Assembly (NCBI RefSeq): GCF_950295315.1
Contig: NC_080175.1
Location: 89,552,161-89,616,160, forward strand
DNA length: 64,000 nucleotides
Direction of reading: 5' to 3'
Origin: Erinaceus europaeus
Taxonomy: Eukaryota > Chordata > Mammalia > Eulipotyphla > Erinaceidae
Position 1 is the first letter of the stretch; every line of letters starts with the position of its first letter. The notes under the pieces were generated by a model, which saw only the letters and a list, made by a program, of their open reading frames with translations, was not told the origin of the DNA and did not search any database. The position numbers and the translations under genes are program-made. This document shows positions 8,975 to 20,344 of this stretch, piece by piece.

Positions 8975-11900
8975 ATTAAATCCATAATATCAGTAAATGT
9001 CAATGGCTTAAACTCACCCATCAAAAGGCACAGAGTTGGGGGATGGATCAGAAAACATAACCCAACCATATGCTGCTTGCAAGAATCCCATCTATCACAA
9101 CAAGATAAACACAGACTTAAAGTGAAAGGATGGAAAACTATCATACAGGATAACGGACCACAAAAAAGGGCAGGAACAGCCATTCTGATCTCAGACACGA
9201 TAGATTTTAAATTAAATAAAGTAATAAAATATAGGCAAGGACATTACATAATGATTAGAGGATCAATCAGCCAAGAAGACTTAACAATCATTAACATCTA
9301 TGCACCCAATGAGGGACCATCTAAATGCGTCAAGCACTTACTGAAAGAATTTCAAAAATAAATCAATAGTAATACAATAATAGTGGGAGACTTCAATACC
9401 CCACTCTCACACTTAGACAGATCAACAAAGCAGAGAACCAACAAAGATACAAGAGAATGAATGAAGAGATTGACAGACTAGACCTCTTGGACATTTTCAC
9501 ACTCCTTCACTACAAAAAAACAGGAATACACTTTCTTTTCAAATCCACATAACACATACTAAAGGATAGACCACATGTTAGGCCACAAAGACAGCATCAA
9601 TAAATTCAAGAGCATTGAAATCATCCCAAGTATCTTCTCAGACCACAGTGGAGTAAAACTAACATTTAACAAAAAACAGAAAATTATTAAAAGTCACAGA
9701 ATTTGGAAACTAAACAACATACTCCTTAAGAACCACTGGGTCAGAGATTCACTCAGGTAGGAAATTCAAATGTTCCTGGAAACAAATGAAAATGAAGACA
9801 CAACCTATCAAAATATATGAGACACAGCTAAAGCAGTACTGAGAGGGAAACTTATAGCCATACAACCACATATTAAACACCAAGAAGAAGCTCAAATGAA
9901 CGACCTTACTGCACACCTCAAGGACTTAGAGGAAGAGGAACAAAGGAACCCTAAAGCATCCAGAGGACAGAAATCAGTACAGTTAGAGCAGAAATAAACA
10001 ACATCGAAAATAAAAGAACCATACAAAAGATCAATGAAGCCAAATGTAGGTTCTTTGAAAGATTAAACAAAATTGACAACCCCCTAGCCAGACTCACCAA
10101 ACAAAAAAGAAAGAAGACTCAACTTAATAGAATTGTAAATGATGGAGGAGATATCACAACTGACACCACAGAAATTGAGAGAATCCTGCGAAACTTCTAT
10201 AAAGAACTATATGCCACCAAGCTAGAGAATCTGGAAGAAATGGAACAATTCCTAGAAGCATATGCCCTTCTAAAACTGAACAAGAAGAACTACAAAATCT
10301 AAATGCACCAATCACAGACAAAGAAATTGAAATCATTATTAAGAACCTCCCCAACAACAAAAGTCCTGGACCACATGGCTTCACAAACGAATTCTACAAA
10401 ACTTTCAGGAAACAGTTAGTACCCATACTTCTGAAGCTTTTCCATAAGATTATAGAAACAGGAATAATCCCTTCCACCTTCTATGAAGCCAACATCACCC
10501 TGATAACAAAAGCTGATAGGCACAGAAGAAAAAAGGAAAACTACAGACCGATATCTCTCATGAATATAGATGCCAAAATATTAAACAAGATCTTGGCCAA
10601 CCGGATACAGCAACATATCAAAAATATTGTTCATCACGAGCAAGTGGAATTCATCCCAGGAATGCAAGAATGGTTCAACATCCATAAGTCTATCAATGTC
10701 ATTCACCACATCAATAAAAGCAAAGCCAAAAATCACACGATTATTTCAATAGATGCAGAGAAAGCCTTTGACAAAATCCAACAGAAATTCCGCTCAAAAC
10801 TGTACAAAAAATGGGAATAGATGGGAAATTCCTCAAGATAGTGGAGTCTATATATAGCAAACTTACAGCAAACATCTTACTCAATGGACAGAAGCTGAAA
10901 GCATTCCCCCGCAGATCAGAGACTAGACAGGGCTGTTCATTGTCACCATTACTCTTCAACATAGTATTGGAAGTTCTTGCCATAGCAATCAGGCAAGAGA
11001 AAGAAATCAAAGGAATACAGATTGGAAGGGAAGAAGTCAAGCTCTCACTATTTGCAGATGATATGATAGTATACATAGAAAAACCTGAAGAATCCAGCAG
11101 AAAATTACTGGAAGTTATTAGGCAATATAGCAAGGTATCAAGCTACAAAATCAATGTACAAAAATCAGTGGCATTTCTTTATGCAAACATTAAATCTGAA
11201 GAAGAAGACATCCATAAATCACTCCCATTTGCTGTTTCAGCAAAATCAATCAAATACCTAGGAATAAAGGTGACCAAAAAAGTGAAAGACTTATATACTG
11301 AAAACTATGAGTCGCTACTCAAGGAAATAGAAACTGATACCAAGAAATGGAAAGATATCCCATGCTCATGGATTGGAAGAATAAATATCATCAAAATGAA
11401 TATTCTCCCCAGAGCCATATACAAATTTAATGCAATACCCATCAAAGTTCCACCAAGCTTCTTTAAGAGAATAGAACAAACACTACAATCATTTATCTGG
11501 AACCTGAAAACACCTAAAATTGCCAAAACCATCATGACGAAAAGAAACAGAAATGGCGGCATCACACTCCCAGACCTTAAACTATATTATAAAGCCATCA
11601 TCATCAAAACAGCATGGTACTGGAACAAAAATAGGCACACAGACCACTGGAATGGAATTGAAAGCCCAGAAATAAATCCCCACACCTACGGACATATGAC
11701 CTTTGAAAAGGGGGCCCAAAGTATTACATGGAAAAAGGACGATCTCTTCAATAAATGGTGCTGGGAAAACTGGGTTGTAACATGCAGAAGAATGAAATTG
11801 AACCACTTTATCTCACCAGAAACAAAAATCAACTCCAAATGGATCAAAGACCTAGATGTCAGACCAGAAACAATCAAATACTTAGAGGAAAACATTGGTA

Positions 11901-12780
11901 AAACAGTTTCCCACCTACACCTCAAGGACATCTTTGATGAATCAAACCCAATTGCAAGGAAGACTAAAGCAGAAACAAACCAATGGGACTACGTCAAATT
12001 GAAAAGCTTCTGCACATCCAAAGAAACTATTAAACAAACAGAGAGACCCCTCACAGAATGGGAGAAGATCTTCACATGCCAGACATCAGACAAGAAACTA
12101 ATCACCAAAATATATAAAGAGCTCAGCAAACTTAGCACCAAAAAAGCAAATGACCCCATCCAAAAATGGGCAGAGGAAATGAACAAAACATTCACCTCAG
12201 AGGAGATCCAAAAGGCTAACAAACATATGAAAAACTGCTCTAGGTCACTGATTGTCAGAGAAATGCAAATTAAGACAACACTAAGATACCATCTCACTCC
12301 TGTAAGAATGACATACATTAAAAAGGACAGCAGCAACAAATGCTGGAGAGGTTGTGGGGACAAAGGAACCCTTTTACATTGCTGGTGGGAATGTAAATTG
12401 GTAGAGCCTCTGTGGAGAGCAGTCTGGAAACTCTCAGAAGGCTAGACATGGACCTTCCATATAATCCAGTAATTCCTCTCCTGGGGTTATACCCTAAGGA
12501 CTCCATAACACCCAACCAAAAAGAGGTGTGTACTCCTATGTTCATAGGAGCACAATTCATAATAGCTAAAACCTGGATGCAACCCAGGTGCCCAACAACA
12601 GATGAGTGGCTGAGAAAGCTGTGGTATATATACACAATGGAATACTATGCAACTATCAAGAACAATGAACCCACCTTCTCTGACCCATCTTGGACAGAGC
12701 TAGAAGGAATTATGTTAAGTGAGCTAAGTCAGAAAGATAAAGATGAGTATGGGATGATCCCACTCATCAACAGAAGTTGA
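8975..12780 (+). pseudogene. L1 ORF2 (endonuclease-reverse transcriptase), disrupted (copy 1)
   Basis: The order is the apurinic-type endonuclease (8975-9680: INIYAPNEG, GDFNTPLS in pieces, SDHSGVKL), the RT (about 10480-11300: [34 protein letters not shown] with both catalytic aspartates), and the C-terminal Cys-rich region ([20 protein letters not shown]). Lesions include TAC to TAA at 9359-9361, a lost base near 9459, CAG to TAG near 9760, TGG to TGA near 9820, several shifts from 9960 to 10800, and a shift near 12430. The frame 10811-12445 is open for 544 codons. No ATG opens the frame: TAA stands just before ATT 8975. In other L1s ORF2 translation can be AUG-independent. Confidence 0.93.
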
Positions 12781-14120
12781 GTAAGAAGATCTGAAAGGGA
12801 AACTAAAAGCAGGACCTGACCAAATTGTAAGTAGGGCACCAAAGTAATAACCCTGAGGTAAGGGGTAGACATGCAGCTTCCTGGGCCAGTGGGGGGTGGG
12901 AGTGGGTGGGAGGGATGGGTCACAGTCTTTTGGTGGTGGGAATGGTGTTTATGTACACTCCTAGTAAAATGTAGTCATATAAATCACTACTTAATTAATA
13001 TGAGAGGGGGAAAATTAATTGTATGTCTCAAAGTTTTTCAAAACACAAACTAAATCTTTTCTCAGTATATGCAGTGTAATTGATATGCAGACTCTCTCAA
13101 AAGCCTAGACCAAGTAGATCAGAAGCAACCAATAACACAGCTGTATACAAGATACTGGGTACTGTACAGCAAACCCTAACAAAATGTCTTTTCAAAGTTA
13201 ACCCATTTACCAAATAATGTGATGATAACATTAACTATTGATTGTCTTCTTGAACCCTAAGACAGCAGGAACCTCACATGTCCACTATAGAGCCCCTACT
13301 TCCCCCAGTCCTGGAACCATTGGATAGGGCCCACTTTCCCGTATGCCTCTCCCAATCCATATCAAATAATATTGCATCTGCCGATCACAACCTAACCAAC
13401 GCAACGATGGCCACCTCAACATGCTTCACTTCAGACTGTGTCCAGAGACTTCATATGTGGAATGACAACCCTTCAGCTTCATTACTCGGGTGAGACCTTT
13501 CCTTTCATAGTATACTCTAATTCCATCTCAGGTGGTTCACTTTCTAACAAAGTCCCAAAACCTAGATATACACCAGTTTCTGTGAGAGAGAGCATATGTT
13601 CACACGTATCCGTAAACTACTGCAAAATATATACCTGAAAGCAGAAGTACACTAGAGTTTGCAGTGAGTATCCCCCTAACACTTCCTCTCCACTATTCCA
13701 TGCTTTGGGTCCATGATTGCTCAACAACTTGTTTGGCTTCGTATGTTAACTCTCTTTTCAATCACCAGGTTCCAGATGTCATCCGGATGTCGGCCAGGCT
13801 TCCCTGGACTGAAGACCCCACCAATATGTCCTGGAGCTCCGCTTCCCCAGAGACCCACCCTACTAGGGAAAGAGAGAGGCAGACTGGGAGTATGGACCGA
13901 CCAGTCTACGACCATGTTCAGCGGGGAAGCAATTGCAGAAGCCAGACCTTCTACCTTCTGAAACCCACAACGACCCTGAGTCCATGCTCCCATAGGGATA
14001 GAGAATGGGAAAGCTATCAGGGGAGGGGGTGGGATATGGAGATTGGGTGGTGGGAATTGTGTGGAATTGTACCCCTCCTACCCTATGGTTTTGTTAATTA
14101 ATCCTTTCTTAAATAAATAA
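12781..14120 (+). other. L1 copy 1 3' UTR, long form
   Basis: 1.34 kb between the ORF2 stop and the A tail. It begins with GAAACTAAAAGCAGGACCTG, has a G-rich tract, and ends GGTGGGAATTGTGTGGAATT, CCTATGGTTTTGTTAATTAA, CTTAAATAAATAA. Reading frames here (for example 13664-14101) are fortuitous. The last 360 bases reappear inverted at 42494-42856. Confidence 0.85.
12889..12919 (+). repeat. G-rich tract in L1 3' UTR (possible quadruplex)
   Basis: GTGGGGGGTGGGAGTGGGTG then GGAGGGATGGG: five or more G-runs of three or more with one- to two-base loops. G-rich tracts in L1 3' UTRs are a known feature of the family. Copy 3 has one at 63230-63266; copy 2 lacks it. Confidence 0.75.
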
Positions 14121-14154
14121 AAAAAAACAGTGGAAGGGAGGTTACACTATTTTT

Positions 14155-14487
14155 TTTTTCCTCCAGCATTATTGCTGGGCTGGGTGCCTGCACCATGAAT
14201 CCACAGCTCCTGGAGGCTACTTTCCCCCCTTTTGTTGTAGCCTCGTAGTGGTTATTATTATTACCGTTGTTGATGTTGTTTATTGTTGGATAGGACAGAG
14301 AGAAATGGAGAGAGGAGGGGACGACAGAGAGGGGGAGAGAAAGATAGACACCTGCAGATCTGCTTCACCTCCTGTGAAGCGACTCTCCTGCAGCTGTGGA
14401 GCCGGTGGCTAGAACCGGAATCCTTACGCTGGTCCCTGAGCTTTGCGCCATGTGCACTTAACCCACTGTGCCACCGCCCGACCCCGG
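14155..14487 (-). mobile_element. ERI-type SINE, long form, adjacent to L1 copy 1 3' end
   Basis: On the minus strand it has the head GGGGTCGGGCGGTGGCACAG, a B-box-like GGTTCTAGCC, the pyrimidine tract, and the extension GCCTCCAGGAGCTGTGGATT to GCTGGAGG with an A run. The flanking repeats are GTTACACTATTTTT (14141-14154) and GTAACACTATTTTT (14488-14501). The left repeat overlaps the last base of the L1 TSD, so the SINE landed 13 bases beyond the L1 tail. Confidence 0.92.
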
Positions 14488-14501
14488 GTAACACTATTTT
14501 T

Positions 14502-15000
14502 ATCCACTAGTTATTACTTTGTAACAAACTTGTGACTGACCTAAAAGGAACACCTTTAAATTATTCATGAGACAATGTTTTGATTAAGAAGTGTTGACCT
14601 AGGGTACCTAGACTGCTGAATTCCAGTGTGTAGATATCACTGGGGTTCATTCTTCACAGAGGTACAAACATAAATATACTCCACATGAAGTCATTCTGTG
14701 CCTAGACTACCCATAATTTAGTCAGTCTGGAGAACACCCCTCAAGGAGATTGAAGAGAAACATGTAAGGTAGCATAGAGATAATACTCCACAAAAACCTA
14801 CCTGTTCACTAAATATCATTCAATGGGCCAAATTCAAAGTACTAAATTTCAAAATTTAGCGAATCATACCCAGTCATCAGGGGCAGAGCTTTAAAAATTA
14901 CATAGAGGACATTATGGTGTTGTACTACTTGTTTATTTCTGTTTTTTATATTTCTACTCAACAATGCTTCACTACTGTAGAAATTCTTTCCATTAAAAAT
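14502..15000. other. Non-coding sequence, no feature recognised
   Basis: No reading frame or repeat I can name. Confidence 0.4.
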
Positions 15001-15007
15001 CTGTTTC

Positions 15008-15291
15008 AGGAGTTGGCTGTAGCTCAGCGGGTTAAGCGCAGGTGGCGCAAAGCACTAGGACCATCATAAGGATCCTGGTTTGAGCCCCCGGCTCCCCACC
15101 TGCAGTGGAGTCGCTTCACAAGCGATGAAGCAGGTGTGCAGGTGTCTGTCTTTCTCTCTGCCTCTCTGTCTTCCCCTCCTCTCTCCATTTCTCTCTGTCC
15201 TATCTGACAATGATAATAACAATAATAACTACAACAATAAAACAAGGGCAACAAAAGGGAATAAATAAATAAATATAAAAAATTTAAAAAA
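15008..15291 (+). mobile_element. ERI-type SINE, short-ended form
   Basis: Clean head (GGAGTTGGCTGTAGCTCAGC, GGTTAAGCGCAGGTGGCGC), B-box-like GGTTTGAGCCC, CCCACCTGCAGTGGAGTCGC, pyrimidine tract, AACAATAATAACTACAAC and an AATAAATAAATAAATATAAA end. There is no extension module. The flanking CTGTTTC at 15001-15007 and 15292-15298 is the likely short TSD. Confidence 0.93.
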
Positions 15292-15298
15292 CTGTTTC

Positions 15299-15945
15299 TC
15301 CTAGTTAAAAATATTATATATATATATGATATCATCTACTAACATCTATATACTGTCATCTACTATCCAACAACATCCTTTCTTGCAATACTTACCTTCA
15401 AATTAGTTATTTGATAAGACAACATAGCTCAGTCTCTCTTAAATTAAGTATGGTTTTGTATCTACATAATTGCACATAACAATTTAGGGGCTGTAACCAG
15501 GATTGTGGTAATGGATGTTTGGCACTGCATTTCTCAAAATCCAATAATAAATGCCACAGATATGCAAAAATGCTATCTTATTTTTTAATAATCAAACTTA
15601 AACAGCATATCAGTGGATTTCAGGATGCCATGTACAATATGACGGATGAAACCCAATACAAACCTTTGACCAAAGACAGCAGGTGAAACGACAAACCAAG
15701 AAGCTTTGGAAAAGTTTGAATGGATATTACAAAACCATACAAAATAAAGAAACCTTCATACATACTGTGTCTTTCAAAGAAAGGTATGACTTTTCAACTC
15801 TGAAAGAGCTCCACATGTATTGTAGAATTGATTTCTCACTGCCAGAGGGAAACAAAAAAAGTTAAAAATAAACCAAGGGATAGATGGAGACTATCAGGAA
15901 ATGTCACAATGGTAAGATTAGAGTAAGAGATAGTATGAATTAAAA
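15299..15945. other. Unassigned sequence with a weak reading frame
   Basis: AT-rich. A 60-codon frame at 15683-15865 has no recognisable domain. I see no splice or promoter context and treat it as non-coding. Confidence 0.4.
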
Positions 15946-16143
15946 GTAAAAAAAAAAAAAAAAAAGTAGCTGAGTAGGTTGAGTGCTTTGTCATATGGGG
16001 GCAAATCTGTGTTCTAGCATCCCATGGAAAACGTCATGGCTCCAGGGAATGTTCAAGTACTATGATAACTCTACCTCTTTGTGTATTTCTCTCTTTCTTT
16101 CTATCTGAATGCAAAATCCCTTCACAGTAAAAAAAAAAAAAAA
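15946..16143 (+). mobile_element. Decayed SINE between two A runs
   Basis: An A run (15948-15965) is followed by GTAGCTGAGTAGGTTGAGTG (tRNA-like), a C/T tract (CTCTCTTTCTTTC) and another A run (16130-16143). It fits the third SINE family in layout, but similarity is low. Confidence 0.5.
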
Positions 16144-16156
16144 GATTGCATAGTAT

Positions 16157-16232
16157 ACACACACACACACACACACAGAGACACGCACACACACACGCAC
16201 GCACGCACACACACACACACACAGACACACAC
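16157..16232 (+). repeat. (CA)n microsatellite with G interruptions
   Basis: CA units broken by AGAGACACGC and GCACGCACG. Confidence 0.95.
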
Positions 16233-17310
16233 CTATCCACCAGAGACCCTGAAATGGAACAAATTATTTTGCAAATGAATGAACAATTATTGTTTAATGT
16301 TATAAGTAGTTTGGATGTTTATCTAGAAATTTGGTGATAATATTTTTGAATAGAAATACAGAAACTTAACTCTTCTTTATTCACTTATGGTAATATTCAT
16401 TTTGTTATAAGTTATTTCACTTAAAATCATAGTTTCAAACCTGCTAGTGATGCTAAATGAAACACAATAAATTATGTTGATTTTCAAACACAGAAAATTA
16501 TTTTTTTTACTGTTTTTTTTTCTCCCTATGTATTATTATTTTTTTTTTTGGAAAAAAAGCCATTATAAGGGAAGGGGAGAGAACAGTTATTCTAAATAGT
16601 CAAAGAAAGATTCTTTTGCTCAAGACAGCAACTTGCTGAAAGTAAATATGACATCTGAATTCGTTGCTTTATTTAAAGGAAACATTGTCTTCAAGTACAG
16701 TTTCTAAAGATTCTGTTTAAATCAGCATAGTCCTAAAATCTTATGTGGAATTTTTGAAAACCAACTTACAAAGTGAGAATTTATAGAACATACTTAGTTT
16801 GTTTTTTTTTTTCTCTCAATATGTCAAATATTACCCACTAGTGGCCATCATAACTACATACTTGCATGAGCTAAAACAAGAAATCTTGTTTATGGGTTTC
16901 CTGCTACATTGATTCAAATCGAGAGAGAGAATTTGAAAGTCAGTTGCTAAACGAATTACTTCAGTTTGCAGGGGACATTGATTTATAATGAGACCTATAA
17001 CTAGAGAGATTTTGTAAAATTATATTACACATGCTGAGAACCCTGCACTCAGTGAAAGGGGTGATATGGTTATCAGAGTTTCTTTCTGATCCTTGTCTAA
17101 AATGCTCCCAGCAACAGTGGCAGCATTCCCTTTTCATTTTACTTTTTATTAGGAAAATAGGAGATCAACATATAGCAAAAAAAAATTAAAATAAAATAAA
17201 ACAGAAAAAGAAAGTAAGAAATGGCATGAATGTAGGTTTCAGGAAAAAAAAGTCTACAAAATCTGACATTTTAGTTAAAGGTCAGATCTTGTAGTGCAAC
17301 ATCTAGATCC
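16233..17310. other. AT-rich non-coding sequence
   Basis: T and A homopolymer runs (16500-16550, 16800-16812) and no gene. The stretch 17140-17215 (CTTTTTATTAGGAAAATAGG and an A-rich run) may be an old retroposon tail. Confidence 0.4.
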
Positions 17311-17455
17311 TTTTGTAGGGCCAGTGAAATAGTTCACTTGGATGATGTGCTGCTTTGCAAGTGCTTGACTCGGCTCAAAACTGCTCCCTGACACTGAAAA
17401 AAAAAATGCTTTTTTTGTCATGCACCTCTCTCTCTCTCTCTCTCTCTCTCTCACG
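17311..17455 (+). mobile_element. Third-family SINE with (TC)n
   Basis: The tRNA-like head AGGGCCAGTGAAATAGTTCAC and CTTGGATGATGTGCTGCTTT is followed by TGACACTGAAAAAA and a pure TC run (17428-17452). Confidence 0.6.
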
Positions 17456-17485
17456 ATATGCCTGTCTTTATCCAGAAAAGCAGGT

Positions 17486-17580
17486 GTTGGGCAACTGGTA
17501 GAGCGTACATTTCACCATATGCAAGGACTAAGGATCTAGCCACCATTCCCCACCTGTAGGGGAGAAGCTTCATGAACAGG
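17486..17580 (+). mobile_element. SINE head fragment
   Basis: GTTGGGCAACTGGTAGAGCG, CATATGCAAGGAC, then CCCCACCTGTAGGGGAGAAG and CTTCATGAACAGG follow the short SINE layout. It is cut off at 17580 by an opposite-strand SINE. Confidence 0.6.
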
Positions 17581-17900
17581 GTATCGCTAGGGCTCAGTGC
17601 CTGCACTATGAATCCACTGCTCCTGGAGGCCATTTCTTACCATTTCTGTTGCCCTTATTGTTGCCATTATTGTTATTGTTGTTACTGGTTTAGACATTGT
17701 TGGATAGGAAAGAAAGAAATTGAGAGAGGACGGGAAGACAGGGGGAGGAAAGATAGACACTTGCAGACCCGCCTCACTGCTTATGAAGGAACTTCCCCCC
17801 AATGCAGCTGGTGAGCTGGGGGCTTGGCCTGGGATCCTGCACCAGTCCTTGTTCTTAGCATCATGTGCACTTAACCCAGTGTGTAACATCCCAGTACCCA
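17581..17900 (-). mobile_element. ERI-type SINE, long form
   Basis: On the minus strand: a head ending CACTGGGTTAAGTGCACATG, CAGCTGCATTGGGGGGAAG, pyrimidine tract, CAATAATAACAATAATGGC, and an extension module (GGCCTCCAGGAGCAGTGGAT to GCCCTAGCGATA). Moderately diverged. Confidence 0.85.
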
Positions 17901-17960
17901 ATCTCTAATATTTTAAATTAGAAATTATGGCAGTTGAGACTCTAGAAATAAACTCCCTCT

Positions 17961-18160
17961 TGCTTTTTTTTTTTTTTATTATTTTGCATAGAGATAAAGA
18001 GAGATTGAGAGCTAAGGGGGAGTTAGAGAGGTAAACGCTTGCAGCACCATTTCACTGTTCATGAAGCTCCCCTCATGAAAATGGGGAGCAGGGGTTTGAA
18101 CCTGGGTCTTTAAACACTACAATGTATGCATTCAGCCAGTGCACCTCCACTCAGCCCCCA
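17961..18160 (-). mobile_element. Short hedgehog-type SINE (second family)
   Basis: The minus-strand copy has a T run as its A tail (17969-17982 on +), GAGATAAAGAGAGATTGAGAG, CACCATTTCACTGTTCATG, and a B-box-like GGTTCAAACCC (GGGTTTGAACC on +). Confidence 0.85.
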
Positions 18161-18473
18161 GAATAGACACAAAACCACCAAAAGCACTGGATTCAGTCAG
18201 AATAAATACAGGACAGAGAAACTTCCTCTTGAAAAATGGAGCATAAATCTTTAGCAGAGATATATTATGAATTCTATAGAAAATAAATTATTTAGATACC
18301 AATGTATGTAAGACTATAATCAGTGTGATGCACTGGAGCTAAAATTACAAATGCAGTGGTGAAATACATGCTATATAGCCATGTGTTTCAATATTATATC
18401 TACCTTACATTGCTTTCAGGTCATAAATAAGCAAATTCACAAATTGAGAAATAAAAGAACAAAAATTATTTTA

Positions 18474-18985
18474 ATGGAACTGTCAAGATAGCTCACAAAG
18501 GCAGTGTGCTCACTATTATTCACACGTACTAGCTTTGTACTTGATCCCCACTATGCTGAAGCAAGCTTCAGTGCTTCATTACCTGTCTCTATCTCTGTCT
18601 CTCTCTCTGTATTACCTGCAGTGTTATTGCTGAGGTTCCATACTAGCATTACAGAGTCACTGCTCCTGGCAGCCATTTTTCCCCATTTTATTGGATAGGA
18701 CAGAGAGAAATTGACAGAGGAGGGGGAGATAGAGGGAGAGAGAAAGAGAGACACCTGTAGACCTGCTTTACCTCTGTGAAGTTTTCTCCCTGCAGGTGGG
18801 AAACGGAGGCTTGAACTTAAATCCTTGCAGGTCCTTTTGCTTCATATTATGCGCACTTAAGCAGGTGTGCTACCAACTGGTCACTCTCCTCTGTCTCTCT
18901 CTATCTCTGTCTCTGTTGATCTGGGATAAAATGAGGTTGACTGGAGCAGTGAAGCCATCACGACAAAAACAACAATATAAAATCT
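18474..18985 (+). mobile_element. Third-family SINE split by another SINE
   Basis: The head (GGAACTGTCAAGATAGCTCAC, TACTTGATCCCC) and TCTCTATCTCTG tract lie at 18474-18608. The C/T tract resumes at 18887 with GATCTGGGATAAAATGAGG and GGAGCAGTGAAGCC. The interruption is an opposite-strand SINE. Confidence 0.55.
18609..18886 (-). mobile_element. ERI-type SINE, long form, nested
   Basis: The + strand reads TGTTATTGCTGAGGTTCC, GGATAGGACAGAGAGAAATTG, GACACCTGTAGACCTGC, TGCGCACTTAAGCAGGTGTG. It is the reverse complement of the SINE, with the extension at left and the head at right. Confidence 0.8.
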
Positions 18986-19045
18986 GTACACATGTTAGTA
19001 ACTTTACTAAAAACCACTATACCCCCAGTAAAGTGATTTAAAAAA

Positions 19046-19290
19046 CATTTTGAGACTGGAGGAAAGAGCACTTGGTAGAAAGCACAAAGTACAAAACTCA
19101 ACACCTGGGTTCAAGCCTTCACTAGTGGTGGAGCAGTGCTGCAGGTGTCAGTCTCACTCTCCCACTTCTTTATGGATTTCTATTTATCTCTATTAAAAAA
19201 AAAAAAAAACAACGAGTAGTTTCCATGATTGCTAGATTCATTGTACAGCCACCAAGACCCAGCAATAACCTTAGTGGAAATAAAAGACAT
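19046..19290 (+). mobile_element. Diverged SINE with extension-like 3' module
   Basis: The head GACTGGAGGAAAGAGCACTT, a B-box-like GGGTTCAAGCC, a C/T tract, an A run (19195-19209), then GTTTCCATGATTGCTAGATTC and ACCAAGACCCAGCAATAACC. The last part is a decayed copy of the extension module seen in the long SINE form. Confidence 0.65.
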
Positions 19291-19508
19291 TTCCCTCCCA
19301 CACATATACAATTAATAAAAATCAAGTATTGCCTTAGCTCTGGATACTGTGAGAAAAATCACTAATAATGATAAAGAAACCTTTATCAACTCCAACTCCT
19401 CAAATTAAAAAAAAAAGTTATATACATATATAAAGAGCATTATGGCATGTCTTAGATATTTTATGAAACATAGTAATATAAACAGAGCAAGGAATATTAT
19501 TAATAATA

Positions 19509-20085
19509 TGTTGGGAAATAGTGAGGATGTGGTTGACCCAAGGAGTGCATCTATCCTGTCAGTCTCTCTGTCGACCAAGAGGTTGAGCAAGGAGGGACAG
19601 GAGTAACCCCAAAGATGTGACCCATCTTATCAGACTCCCTGTCTCAAAAAGCACCCTGCATCTCTGATACTATGGCCTATCTACATAATCATTGTTTTGC
19701 CTGAAAGATCCCCATCCATTCCATTCCTTTGATCTATCTTCTTTCTACCCTCAAGGCCCTCCCTGCCTCCAGGGTATTATTAATCCTACTAGTTAAAACC
19801 CTTGTAACAGTTGCTAAGGAAGTTCCTGCCTTTCCAGACCCATTTTTCCTTTCTCCACCCCTTTTCTAGCCTTTTCCATTTCTGACTTGCCACTTCCGGG
19901 TCTGTTTTTTAAAAGCCGTGGTTCTCTGATCAATAAAGACATTGTATTGTCTCACCACATGTTTGGTTCCTGAGTCATCTCCCTCACGTAGCTGACTGAG
20001 TGGCAGTCCAGGCTGGCTCTGGTCAACTTCTCTCCATCCCAGAGAGAACACACCTAGGAAGAGGCACCCCCATGCTAGCCCCGCA
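19509..20085 (+). mobile_element. Solo LTR of a class II-like endogenous retrovirus
   Basis: It begins TGTTGGGAAATAGTG and ends CTAGCCCCGCA, so it has TG...CA ends. The AATAAA at 19931-19936 is followed by a GT/T-rich stretch. The sequence is GC-richer than its flanks. No gag, pol or env and no second LTR are present within reach, so it is a solo LTR left by recombination. The flanks ATAATA (19503-19508) and ATAACC (20086-20091) may be an eroded 6-bp duplication. The ends resemble those of the LTR at 44418. A promoter is expected by analogy in the part before AATAAA, but no TATA box was assigned. Confidence 0.7.
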
Positions 20086-20100
20086 ATAACCAAAATAACA

Positions 20101-20344
20101 TAATTGAGTGTGTGGTTTTTTATCATGGTAGTATTGTTTCCTTTTTCCTTTTATTTCTCTCTCACATATACCCAAGATAGCATTTTTTTACATGCATGTG
20201 AATGAGGATAGTCATAAATATTTTTCAGTTTTCAATATGATTAATAAACTATTGGGATTGAAGAGGAAAGTGTATAATGTGTTAAAAGATAGTTGACTTC
20301 CATGAATATATGAAATAGCAATTATGATAGTGGACAGCCCTTTC
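20101..20344. other. Short AT-rich spacer
   Basis: Nothing recognised. Confidence 0.4.

Larger units (their letters stand above)
6953..14127 (+). mobile_element. Full-length L1 retrotransposon, copy 1
   Basis: A 5' UTR of about 1.1 kb (6953-8084) is followed by ORF1 (8085-8933), a broken ORF2 (8975-12780), a long 3' UTR (12781-14120) and a short A tail. A perfect 14-bp direct repeat CAGTGGAAGGGAGG flanks it (6939-6952 and 14128-14141), so both ends are defined and the copy is not 5'-truncated. The 5' UTR has T-rich and C-rich runs and (CT)n-like stretches. ORF1 is intact and ORF2 is not, so the copy cannot move by itself. The 5' UTR should carry a sense RNA polymerase II promoter by family analogy. 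Confidence 0.95.

Noticed and set aside
13664..14101. 145-codon frame after L1 ORF2
   Set aside because: It lies in the L1 3' UTR. The inverted copy at 42494 shows the same chance frame (42503-42832), so conservation is by descent of the repeat.
15683..15865. 60-codon frame that reads like a processed pseudogene fragment
   Set aside because: No family recognised, no A tail, no TSD and no upstream continuation.
19866..20126. 86-codon minus-strand frame over the LTR
   Set aside because: It runs antisense across a non-coding LTR and has no retroviral motif.
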